NCBI GenBank assembly: GCA_019307805.1
Contig: JAFDIX010000272.1
Coordinates: 1-5,048, forward strand
Source: Deltaproteobacteria bacterium
GTDB lineage: Bacteria > Desulfobacterota > DSM-4660 > Desulfatiglandales > HGW-15
DNA: 5,048 nucleotides
Reading direction: 5' to 3'
Shown here: positions 1 through 5,048 of the stretch, one piece after another
Layout: each line of letters begins with the position of its first letter
Numbering within the stretch: the first letter of the stretch is position 1
Program-made: the position numbers and the translations under genes
Notes under the pieces: generated by a model
The model's input: only the letters and a program-made list of their open reading frames with translations
The model's database searches: none
Told to the model about the DNA's origin: nothing

Positions 1-190
1 TGCAGGTGGACGGGGCAGGCTGAAGCTGTTCTATGCTACCCAGATAAATATAGAGCCGCCCACATTTGTGGTCTTTGTAAACCGCCCCGATCTCGTCCAT
101 TTCTCTTACCGGCGGTTCATGGTCAACCAGTTGCGGGAACACTTTGACCTGGACCACACACCTATCAAGCTGGTTTTCCGAAAACGGTAG
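1..190 (+). CDS. der: Ribosome-assembly GTPase Der (EngA), C-terminal fragment
   Basis: The reading frame beginning at base 2 gives 62 residues and ends at the TAG at 188-190; the gene starts before the window. The fragment matches the C-terminal KH-like domain of Der. Visible signatures are KLFYATQI, then PPTFVVFVNRP, then HFSYRRFMVNQLRE, and the closing TPIKLVFRKR, in the usual order for this family and ending in the typical short basic tail. Der is a cytoplasmic protein with two tandem GTPase domains that acts in maturation of the 50S ribosomal subunit; the KH-like domain packs against the GTPase domains. Family members are about 440-490 residues, so only the last eighth is visible and both GTPase domains lie outside. 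No strong terminator follows: the only hairpin just downstream is A+T-rich, with a 6-bp stem (223-228 with 232-237, loop AAG). Identification is confident from motif recognition. Confidence 0.93.
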   Translation, partial: AGGRGRLKLFYATQINIEPPTFVVFVNRPDLVHFSYRRFMVNQLREHFDLDHTPIKLVFRKR

Positions 191-236
191 GATGGGCTGC
201 GATAGCTGGACAAATGATTTAAAAGATAAAGTATCT

Positions 237-415
237 TAAATCCGAAATCCGAATATCGAAATTCGAAACAATTTCGAATTCCAAATGTTCAAATTTTCAA
301 AACACAATTGGAGACTTCAACCTGGAATTGTAAATGCATCATTGTATTGTTTCGATCATTTGTATTTCGGTCATTTGTATTTGTTTCGGATTTCGAAATT
401 CGTGCTTCGAATTTA
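237..415. repeat. A+T-rich imperfect inverted repeat, likely a dispersed intergenic element
   Basis: The left arm (237-271) and the reverse complement of the right arm (381-415) agree at 29 of 35 positions by manual alignment. Both are built from short units such as TCCGAAA, TTCGAAA and ATCGAAA and both end in CCGAAACAA or TCGAAACAA at the inner edge. The 109-base interior continues the theme with TTCGAATT, CAAATGTTC and two near-identical TCATTTGTATTT units (356-367 and 371-382). Transcribed RNA could fold into a long, bulged hairpin. From general familiarity, spacers of this composition recur many times in deltaproteobacterial and related metagenomic genomes. Copy number cannot be seen from one window, so 'dispersed' is inference. 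No transposase or target-site duplication is visible. Confidence 0.72.
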
Positions 416-490
416 CTACTATACTCTACTCTTTGGCATAGCGCTTGAATCCCGACCTGGATCTAGGGTCATGCCATGAACAAAATAATG

Positions 491-498
491 AAGGAGGG
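491..498 (+). promoter_or_regulatory. Ribosome binding site of the cyclophilin-like gene
   Basis: AAGGAGGG contains a near-perfect Shine-Dalgarno core (AGGAGG at 492-497) seven bases before the ATG at 505. It decides the start: the same frame stays open upstream to a TTG at 445, but that codon has no such signal and the extra residues would not match the family. Confidence 0.88.
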
Positions 499-504
499 AC
501 TTCC

Positions 505-873
505 ATGAATATAAGAATAGTGATTGGTGCACTCACCGTAGCAGCGGAACTGAACGATTCCCCCACCGCACTCAAGATCGCCGAGGCACTGCCCATCGAA
601 ACGTCCTTCAGCACCTGGGGAGATGAAATCTATTTTGCCATTCCCGTGGATGCCCCCTTGGAGGAGACAGCACGTGAGGAGGTGGAAATGGGAAATCTGG
701 GCTATTGGCCCGCGGGAAAGGCCTTTTGTATTTTTTTCGGGGAGACCCCGGTCAGCCCTCCCGGAAAAATTGTCCCTGCCAGCGCAGTCAATATCATCGG
801 TCAGGTTCTGGAAGATGCCGGTCAGTTCAAGGGGGTCATGCAGGAACCGAAGGTGAGGTTGGAATCTGCCTGA
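505..873 (+). CDS. Cyclophilin-like fold protein (DUF369/TM1367-type)
   Basis: This 122-residue protein resembles the small cyclophilin-like family (Pfam Cyclophil_like, once DUF369, structural prototype TM1367 of Thermotoga). Diagnostic stretches are the ALPIETSFSTWGDEIYF region (residues 28-44) and the conserved core EMGNLGYWPAGKAFCIFFG (61-79) followed by ETP. Length fits the usual 115-125 residues, so the gene appears intact. There is no signal peptide or membrane segment, so it is probably cytoplasmic. The fold resembles peptidyl-prolyl isomerases, but members of this family lack a demonstrated isomerase activity as far as I know and the true role is unsettled. It follows der on the same strand after a 314-base repeat-containing gap, so it is probably transcribed separately. 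Its TGA abuts the stop codon of the converging helicase gene. Family assignment is fairly sure; biological function is unknown. Confidence 0.85.
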   Translation: MNIRIVIGALTVAAELNDSPTALKIAEALPIETSFSTWGDEIYFAIPVDAPLEETAREEVEMGNLGYWPAGKAFCIFFGETPVSPPGKIVPASAVNIIGQVLEDAGQFKGVMQEPKVRLESA

Positions 874-3102
874 TCATAGAAGGCCTTCGCGTATCATCTC
901 CGCCAGGTTCGTGAACCTGCGCATGACCTTGTTGTTATTGACCCCCATTTTCAGTGCCTTCTTGCTGCCCACCATGATGACCAGTCTCTTGCCCCGGGTG
1001 ACCGCGGTATAGATGAGATTTCTCTGCAGCAGGATGTAATGCTGGGTCAGGATGGGCATAATGACGGCGGGATATTCACTCCCCTGTGACTTGTGTACGG
1101 TAATGGCATAGGCCAGGGCAATCTCGTCAAGTTCGGGGTAATCGTAGGGCACAGGGCGGCCTTCATAGGTCACGGTCACCTCTCCCCTCTCCGTATCGAT
1201 GGCCGTGATCCTGCCCATATCCCCGTTAAAGACCTCCTTTTCATAGTTGTTTCTCACCTGCATGACCTTGTCATGGAGCCGCAGTCCTTTCCCCCCTCGG
1301 GCCAGTTCATCTTTTGAAGGGTTCAGTGCCCCTTGAAGCTGTTGGTTCAGGTTCTCGGTCCCTACCACCCCCTTGTGCATGGGTGTAAGGACCTGGATGT
1401 CTTCAACGGAATCCAGGTGAAACCGTTTGGGAACCCGGTCGCACACCAGTTCCATGATGACCTTGAGTGCGGAATCGGGATCCTCCTGTTCGATGAAATA
1501 GAAGTCCTCGAGCATATCCTTTGGAGACCCTGCCCCGGGCACCACCCCCTGGTTGATTTTGTGGGCATTGACCACGATGAGGCTCTTTTCGGCCTGCCGG
1601 AATATGTCCGTGAGTTCCACCACAGGCACGGCACCCGATCTGATGATATCCTTCAACACGCTTCCCGCCCCTACGGAAGGAAGTTGATTGACGTCTCCCA
1701 CCAGTACCACAAGCGCCCCCGAGGGCACTGCCTTTAACAGGTGGTACATGAGGATGGTGTCAATCATGGAACTCTCGTCCACGATAAGGACGTCGACCGC
1801 CAGAAGGTTATCCTGGTTCCGCTGAAATCCCCCCTTCCTGAAACTGTATTCCAGCATCCTGTGGATGGTTCTTGCAGGATATCCTGTTGCCTCCTCCATG
1901 CGCTTGGATGCGCGACCCGTAGGCGCAGCCTGCAGCACCCTGGCCCGCATCCCCCTGTATATCTGGATGAGGGCGTGAATGATCGTTGTCTTTCCGGTCC
2001 CCGGTCCGCCCGTGATGACCATCACCTTTTCCGTAAGTGCCCTTTTTACAGCGGCCACCTGTTTTGCGGCCAGATCCAGGCGGATCCTTTCCTGGACCCA
2101 CATCAGGGCTTTGTCAACCTGGATGGGGCGAAGGCCCCTTGGGGACTGGATCAGATGTTTGAGGTGTTCCTCGATTCCCCTTTCCGATGTATGGAAACGG
2201 GACAAATAGACGGCCTTGCGATTGGCCTCAAACTCCGCCAGGTCCGAGTTGAGGTCCTCGATCACGATCTTGCCTTCTAAACCCAGCGCTCCAATGGCGC
2301 GAAGAACCACCTCGCGATCGACTTCCAGTATTTCCAGGCATTTTGTGATGAGTGCTTCATAGGGATAAAGGACATGGCCCTCATCGGCCAGGCGCTGCAA
2401 TACGTAAAGGATACCTGCCTCGGCCCTGACCGGGGCGCTTTTTTCAAAACCCAGTTTATCGGCAATCAGGTCCGCCTTGAGGAACCCTATGCCGTGAATA
2501 TCCGTGGCCAATCTGTATGGGTTTTCCTTGAGCAGGGAGATGGAATCCCAGCCGTATTTCTTGAAGATCTTGACGGCGAAGGCCGTGCTCACGCCATGTT
2601 CCTGGAGAAAAATCATGACGTCCCTGATCTCCTTTTGTTCGTCCCATGCCTTCCTGATCATGTCGACCCGTTTCTGGCCGATCCCCTCGATCCGGGTGAG
2701 ATCATCAATCCGGTGTTCGATAACCTCGAGGGTCTTTTCCCTAAATTTCTTTACAATACGGGAGGCCATGACAGGGCCTATTCCCTTCACGAGGCCCGAG
2801 CCCAGATATTTTTGAATGCCCTGCACCGTGGCAGGAAGCACGATCCGGTGACTGGATACCTTGAACTGTCTCCCGAACCGCGGATGGTCATGCCACTCGC
2901 CCTTCATCCTCATGATCTCTCCGGGTGCAGGGGCGATCAGGTTCCCCACCACCGTCACGGAATCAGGTTGTTCCTGCACCCTTACCCTGGCAACCGTGTA
3001 GCCGGTCTCCTCGTTGGTATAGGTAATCCTCTCGACCTGCCCCTCGATCTCTACCTGGGTATTCCTTTGTGTGCTGTCTTCCATAGTGCCTTTAAGTATC
3101 AT
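874..3102 (-). CDS. recD2: RecD2-like ATP-dependent 5'-3' DNA helicase (SF1B)
   Basis: The product is up to 742 residues, within the normal RecD2 range. Domains in order: an OB-like N-terminal region (about 15-90), helix-hairpin-helix repeats (KGIGP near 106-110, IEGIGQKR at 138-145, IHGIGF at 202-207), a linker, then two RecA-like domains. Helicase motifs are Q348, Walker A GGPGTGKTT (365-373), Walker B VLIVDESSM (438-446), motif III GDVNQLPSVGAG (469-480), the DIFRQ arginine motif (499-503), GDMGRI (627-632), ITVHKSQGSE (667-676) and YTAVTRGK (698-705). All look intact. RecD2 enzymes are cytoplasmic, unwind DNA 5' to 3' and act in replication and repair without RecBC; the long N-terminus distinguishes them from RecBCD RecD. 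The gene starts 32 bases after the amidohydrolase stop, suggesting co-transcription. The start is uncertain: the first ATG (3100-3102) has no Shine-Dalgarno, whereas the ATG at 3082-3084 follows AAAGG by four bases and would give 736 residues. Confidence 0.95.
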   Translation of the reverse strand: MILKGTMEDSTQRNTQVEIEGQVERITYTNEETGYTVARVRVQEQPDSVTVVGNLIAPAPGEIMRMKGEWHDHPRFGRQFKVSSHRIVLPATVQGIQKYLGSGLVKGIGPVMASRIVKKFREKTLEVIEHRIDDLTRIEGIGQKRVDMIRKAWDEQKEIRDVMIFLQEHGVSTAFAVKIFKKYGWDSISLLKENPYRLATDIHGIGFLKADLIADKLGFEKSAPVRAEAGILYVLQRLADEGHVLYPYEALITKCLEILEVDREVVLRAIGALGLEGKIVIEDLNSDLAEFEANRKAVYLSRFHTSERGIEEHLKHLIQSPRGLRPIQVDKALMWVQERIRLDLAAKQVAAVKRALTEKVMVITGGPGTGKTTIIHALIQIYRGMRARVLQAAPTGRASKRMEEATGYPARTIHRMLEYSFRKGGFQRNQDNLLAVDVLIVDESSMIDTILMYHLLKAVPSGALVVLVGDVNQLPSVGAGSVLKDIIRSGAVPVVELTDIFRQAEKSLIVVNAHKINQGVVPGAGSPKDMLEDFYFIEQEDPDSALKVIMELVCDRVPKRFHLDSVEDIQVLTPMHKGVVGTENLNQQLQGALNPSKDELARGGKGLRLHDKVMQVRNNYEKEVFNGDMGRITAIDTERGEVTVTYEGRPVPYDYPELDEIALAYAITVHKSQGSEYPAVIMPILTQHYILLQRNLIYTAVTRGKRLVIMVGSKKALKMGVNNNKVMRRFTNLAEMIREGLL

Positions 3103-3134
3103 CCCGGGAGTTGGGGAAAGGGGAGGAAAGGGTT

Positions 3135-3980
3135 CTACATGGACAGACCCAACAGACTTGCGGCATTTCCGCCTGTAATGGCCTTCATGTCTTCTGAAGG
3201 GAGACCAACCCCTTCCATTTCCTGGAAATACCGTCCCGGGGAAAGAAGAGGATAATCGGTTCCAAAAAGAATCTTCTCGTACCCCAATATAGTGCCGACC
3301 GTCCTGTAGATCTCCGGAGCATAGAGAAAGGGGGAGGCGGCCGTGTCAAACCACACATCCTGCAGGACCTCCCTGACCTCTTTTTTCATCAGGGCGTAGA
3401 AGAAAATTCCTCCGCCCCAGTGGGCGAGGACGATGCGATTAAGGGGATAGGCCTGGAGAAAATCATAAATTTGCTTGAGGGTCATGGGGGTCTTGCCGGG
3501 ATACTGATGGCCAACGGGTTCGTTGGTGTGGAGCATCACCGGCACATCATGCTCCCGGGCAAGGATCATGATGTGCTTCAGTCCTGCTATATGTGACTTT
3601 GAAAGCCCCTCATTGTAGAGCGCCAGTTCCCCGATCCCTGAAAGCCCTTCTTTCAGGCACCTCTCCGCCTCTACGGGTGCCTCGGGGGAAAGGGGGTCAA
3701 AACAACAAAACCCGGTAAACCTGTCCGGGTATTTCTCGACCGTTTCCAGGATATAGTCATTGTGTCTGCGGAAATGATCGGAATGGGTCCAGGGGAAGCC
3801 AAAGATAACGGACCTGTGAACCCCTTCCGCATCCATACTTTTGAGGAGTTGCTCCCGCCCTGCAAGCCGGGATTTCGGGGACTCATAGAGGAGCCGAAAG
3901 GCGGATTCCCCGGCAAAATAATCTTCCCTGTTGTCCCTGAAAAACCGGGGGAAGATATGGGTATGGAAGTCGATGATCAT
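3135..3980 (-). CDS. Metal-dependent amidohydrolase (Amidohydro_2 / ACMSD-like family)
   Basis: This 281-residue TIM-barrel hydrolase belongs to the Amidohydro_2 (PF04909) group. Probable metal and catalytic residues follow the family order: HTH near the start (H6 and H8 in IIDFHTHIF), a barrel-strand histidine in VMLHTNEP (H151), the LAHWGGG histidine (H187) and the aspartate in LFGTDYPLLSPG (D242). E117 in GIGELALY may also contribute. The family includes decarboxylases such as ACMSD and various hydrolases, usually with a zinc ion; the substrate cannot be read from sequence. No signal peptide is present, so it should be cytoplasmic. Its ATG overlaps the TGA of the upstream thioredoxin-like gene by four bases (3977-3980) and it lacks its own clear Shine-Dalgarno, which points to translational coupling. 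Length is typical for a compact member and nothing looks truncated. Superfamily call is firm; specific activity is unknown. Confidence 0.9.
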   Translation of the reverse strand: MIIDFHTHIFPRFFRDNREDYFAGESAFRLLYESPKSRLAGREQLLKSMDAEGVHRSVIFGFPWTHSDHFRRHNDYILETVEKYPDRFTGFCCFDPLSPEAPVEAERCLKEGLSGIGELALYNEGLSKSHIAGLKHIMILAREHDVPVMLHTNEPVGHQYPGKTPMTLKQIYDFLQAYPLNRIVLAHWGGGIFFYALMKKEVREVLQDVWFDTAASPFLYAPEIYRTVGTILGYEKILFGTDYPLLSPGRYFQEMEGVGLPSEDMKAITGGNAASLLGLSM

Positions 3981-4489
3981 GAAAGCATCTTTTTGAGCGA
4001 TGCCTCAACGGCGCCCGGCATAAAACCCACATGTTTGTCCACTATCTTTCCCTCGCGGTTGATGAAAAACATGGTGGGTATGGAAATGTTCCCCGTGCCA
4101 AAATAGTCCTTGAGCACATCGGTACTGGCCTTCAGGATTTTGTAGTTGATCTTGAAGTGCTTTTTGAATGCAGCCAGATCACTATCGCTGACCTTGCTGG
4201 GATCATCCATGGAGATGCCCAGCACCACCAACCCCTGCTCTTTGTACTTGTCCTGCAACGCGACCAGTTCGGGAATGGACTTCCTGCAGGGGGGGCACCA
4301 GGTGGCCCAGAAATCCAGCAGCACAATCCGGCCTTTATATTGATCGAGGCTCACCGTTTCCCCCGTGATTTCCTGAAGGGAAAAAGCAGGGGCACTATCC
4401 CCACCCTTCGGTTCACCGCATCCCCAACTGAAAAGGAAAACCAGAAGGCATGACAGGATAATTTTTTTCCGTGAAAATCGTAGATGCAT
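3977..4489 (-). CDS. TlpA/ResA-like thiol-disulfide oxidoreductase, probable lipoprotein
   Basis: This 170-residue protein has a short basic N-terminus (RFSRKK), a hydrophobic segment (about 10-22) and a cysteine at 24, consistent with a lipoprotein signal peptide. The lipobox SWGC is not canonical at the -3 and -2 positions, so a simple signal peptide or membrane anchor is possible. The mature part is an AhpC/TSA-Redoxin-type thioredoxin fold: APAFSLQEITG (33-43), then FWATWCPPCRKSIPEL (60-75) with the redox pair C65/C68, GISMDD (91-96), and the cis-proline loop SIPTMFFI (136-143; P138). Such proteins face the periplasm and reduce or exchange disulfides, for example in cytochrome c maturation; the specific partner is not shown here. 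It is first in a likely operon with the amidohydrolase and helicase genes. The ATG at 4487-4489 is supported by GGAGG four bases upstream and by the signal sequence beginning right after it. Fold and redox role are confident; partner and anchor are not. Confidence 0.92.
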   Translation of the reverse strand: MHLRFSRKKIILSCLLVFLFSWGCGEPKGGDSAPAFSLQEITGETVSLDQYKGRIVLLDFWATWCPPCRKSIPELVALQDKYKEQGLVVLGISMDDPSKVSDSDLAAFKKHFKINYKILKASTDVLKDYFGTGNISIPTMFFINREGKIVDKHVGFMPGAVEASLKKMLS

Positions 4490-4493
4490 TGTT

Positions 4494-4498
4494 CCTCC
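4494..4498 (-). promoter_or_regulatory. Ribosome binding site of the TlpA-like gene
   Basis: The minus strand reads GGAGG followed by AACA and the ATG at 4489. This good Shine-Dalgarno at four bases' spacing fixes the start of the TlpA-like protein and contrasts with the two downstream genes, which lack an equally clear site. Confidence 0.82.
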
Positions 4499-4539
4499 AT
4501 TTAAATCATGACTTATTGGGCAAATACCCGATTCCCGTC

Positions 4540-4569
4540 ATGATAAGTAAATTCACATTATATTGACAA
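4540..4569 (-). promoter_or_regulatory. Candidate sigma70-type promoter for the tlpA-like operon
   Basis: On the minus strand TTGTCA (4564-4569, five of six to TTGACA) is followed after 18 bases by TATCAT (4540-4545, five of six to TATAAT). Transcription would start near 4532-4534, giving a leader of roughly 45 bases before the ATG. The position in an A+T-rich stretch directly before the first gene of a likely operon supports the call. The 18-base spacer is slightly long and the host's consensus is unknown, so this is a prediction from pattern only. Confidence 0.5.
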
Positions 4570-4721
4570 GAGAATCTTCCATCACTCCTCACCTTCTTTA
4601 ATGCGCCATAGCCCTGAGCATGTCGAAGGGGCGAAGGCTGATTCTACCTCCCACCCTTATTAGCCACGCGTGCTTGCATCCCGTTTGCGGGGTTCGCTTC
4701 GCTCACTCGACACACGCAGAC

Positions 4722-4750
4722 TTTGCGTCTGACGACTTGTCAGACGCAAA
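4722..4750. repeat. Perfect 12-bp inverted repeat (stem-loop)
   Basis: TTTGCGTCTGAC (4722-4733) is exactly complementary to GTCAGACGCAAA (4739-4750) around a five-base loop GACTT. No T-run follows on either strand, so it is not a standard intrinsic terminator. The CAGAC at 4717-4721 can pair with GTCTG (4727-4731) instead, so two mutually exclusive folds exist. Neighbouring small stems are CCCG/CGGG (4680-4683 with 4688-4691) and TGCCC/GGGCA (4758-4762 with 4766-4770). The function is unknown; a dispersed spacer element is the simplest reading. Confidence 0.8.
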
Positions 4751-4858
4751 CCGGTCATGCCCTGCGGGCAATATGCACACGGTTAAAACGGAACGGTCCG
4801 CTCCTTAATTTTTCTTTCTTTCACTATTTAACTAATCAACCAATAACGCCCTTTTAAT

Positions 4859-4886
4859 CCTTCCACCTTCCGCCTTCCGCCTTCCC
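4859..4886. repeat. Heptamer tandem repeat CCTTCCR
   Basis: Four consecutive seven-base units read CCTTCCA, CCTTCCG, CCTTCCG and CCTTCCC. The tract is strongly pyrimidine on the plus strand, and a related CTTCCGCCTTC recurs at 4924-4934 inside the end of the memo-like gene. This is probably a slippage-prone spacer repeat; it has no clear coding or regulatory role. Confidence 0.75.
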
Positions 4887-4919
4887 CCCTTGTCAGCCGA
4901 AGCTTCAGCGAAGGCTGAT

Positions 4920-5048
4920 TCAGTCTTCCGCCTTCACCCTGCTCAAGGCGGCCGAAAGATATCCGACCACGCGACTGTGATCACCGGTCACATCTCCGGA
5001 ATTGGCATAGCGTAGGATGGTCGACCGATTGGCCCCCTGCCGCCTGGC
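4920..5048 (-). CDS. Memo-family protein (AmmeMemoRadiSam system protein B), C-terminal fragment
   Basis: The minus-strand frame entering at 5048 gives 42 residues and stops at the TGA complementary to 4920-4922; the gene begins beyond the window. The block ILRYANSGDVTGDHSRVVGY is the conserved C-terminal signature of the Memo/MEMO1 family, whose bacterial and archaeal members often sit with AMMECR1-like and radical SAM proteins (the AmmeMemoRadiSam set). The fold is related to class III (LigB-like) extradiol dioxygenases, but the reaction of the bacterial proteins is not established to my knowledge. Full-length members are about 260-300 residues, so about 15% is visible. The tail after VVGY (LSAALSRVKAED) is not obviously conserved and its last codons resemble nearby spacer repeats. 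The gene points toward the tlpA-like operon but is 430 bases away with its own spacer, so co-transcription is doubtful. Confidence 0.82.
   Translation of the reverse strand, partial: ARRQGANRSTILRYANSGDVTGDHSRVVGYLSAALSRVKAED

Larger units (their letters stand above)
191..504. other. Intergenic spacer between der and the cyclophilin-like gene
   Basis: This 314-base gap has no credible gene. It is much richer in A+T than the flanking genes and is mostly filled by the imperfect inverted repeat described separately. A short open frame at 285-479 runs through the repeat, has no ribosome binding site and encodes a low-complexity Phe/Tyr/Leu-rich peptide, so I do not call it. The last 90 bases, outside the repeat, should carry the promoter of the downstream gene, but I see no convincing -35/-10 pair. 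A TGGCAT/ATGCCA inverted pair (434-439 and 471-476) lies there with unknown meaning. Confidence 0.7.
4490..4919. other. Intergenic spacer between the memo-like gene and the tlpA-like gene
   Basis: These 430 bases contain no gene I can support. The part nearest the tlpA-like gene (4490-4570) carries its ribosome binding site and a candidate promoter. From about 4610 to 4919 the sequence is a mosaic of short repeats and hairpins: a CCCTGAGCATGTCGAAGGG unit (4612-4630), a perfect 12-bp stem-loop, smaller stem-loops, a T-rich tract (4804-4824), a CCTTCCG heptamer run and a 14-bp direct repeat. A 62-codon open frame at 4620-4808 passes through the hairpins, has no ribosome binding site and no recognisable domain, and is not called. 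Confidence 0.7.
4631..4921. repeat. 14-bp direct repeats flanking the hairpin-rich spacer segment
   Basis: GCGAAGGCTGATTC occurs at 4631-4644 and again, identical, at 4908-4921. An inverted partial copy (TCAGCCGAAGC, 4893-4903) lies just before the second copy and can pair with it through TCAGCC/GGCTGA. The interval between the copies holds all the main stem-loops of the spacer. The pair may mark the edges of a composite intergenic element or simply be two members of a common short repeat family; no transposase is present. Confidence 0.55.

Noticed and set aside
223..237. AAGATA-AAG-TATCTT hairpin after der as a terminator
   Set aside because: The stem is only 6 bp, nearly all A+T, and is followed by AAA rather than a T-run on the plus strand.
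434..448. Sigma54-like TGGCAT-N5-TTGA before the cyclophilin-like gene
   Set aside because: The GG element is present, but the essential GC of the -12 element reads GA, and no enhancer-binding site is visible. A chance match is more likely.
285..479. 64-codon open frame in the der-cyclophilin spacer
   Set aside because: It runs through the inverted repeat, has no ribosome binding site and gives an aromatic-rich peptide with no recognisable domain.
2374..3255. Long plus-strand open frame (293 codons) opposite the helicase gene
   Set aside because: It is the antisense shadow of a gene with complete helicase motifs. It crosses the helicase-amidohydrolase junction and its translation shows no family signature.
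4289..4295. Seven-G run in the CxxC codons of the TlpA-like gene as a phase-variation tract
   Set aside because: It simply encodes the invariant Cys-Pro-Pro-Cys. Seven bases is short for phase variation and the frame is intact.
4620..4808. 62-codon open frame in the spacer upstream of the tlpA-like gene
   Set aside because: It is built from hairpin and short-repeat DNA, has no ribosome binding site and no domain. Its reading frame looks like a by-product of the repeats.
4789..4824. CGGA/TCCG stem followed by a T-rich tract as an intrinsic terminator on the plus strand
   Set aside because: The stem is four base pairs, the T-rich tract is interrupted and offset, and no plus-strand gene lies upstream to need it.
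4859..4886. Heptamer run as a CRISPR array or iteron origin
   Set aside because: The units are seven bases with no spacers, no cas or rep genes are nearby, and the pattern is a simple tandem slippage repeat.

Overview
The window looks like ordinary chromosomal sequence of a Gram-negative bacterium. The best guess is a Desulfobacterota (deltaproteobacterial) or similar lineage known mostly from metagenomes. This rests on the mix of a Memo-family protein, a cyclophilin-like DUF369-type protein and a free-standing RecD2, and on A+T-rich 'TCCGAAA/TTCGAAA' palindromic spacer repeats that I associate with such genomes. The taxonomic call is inference; no rRNA or other decisive marker is present.

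Layout. Positions 1-190 (+) hold the 3' end of the ribosome-assembly GTPase gene der (engA). Positions 191-504 are a spacer dominated by an imperfect inverted repeat (arms 237-271 and 381-415). Positions 505-873 (+) encode a 122-residue cyclophilin-like-fold protein with a strong Shine-Dalgarno sequence. Three minus-strand genes follow, read from right to left: a TlpA/ResA-type thioredoxin-fold lipoprotein (3977-4489), a metal-dependent amidohydrolase (3135-3980, overlapping the previous gene by 4 bases) and a RecD2-like helicase (874-3102). A plausible sigma70-type promoter precedes the thioredoxin gene at 4540-4569. The helicase meets the cyclophilin-like gene tail to tail with no bases between the two stop codons. 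Positions 4490-4919 contain no gene. They hold the promoter, several hairpins including a perfect 12-bp stem, a heptamer repeat and a 14-bp direct repeat. Positions 4920-5048 (-) are the 3' end of a Memo-family gene (AmmeMemoRadiSam system protein B).

How the genes may work together. The ATGA overlap and 32-base gap suggest that the thioredoxin, amidohydrolase and helicase genes are co-transcribed. Their predicted jobs (envelope thiol redox, cytoplasmic hydrolysis or decarboxylation, DNA repair) do not form an obvious pathway. I see no convincing new defence, mobile or biosynthetic system. The least explained DNA is in the two repeat-bearing spacers.
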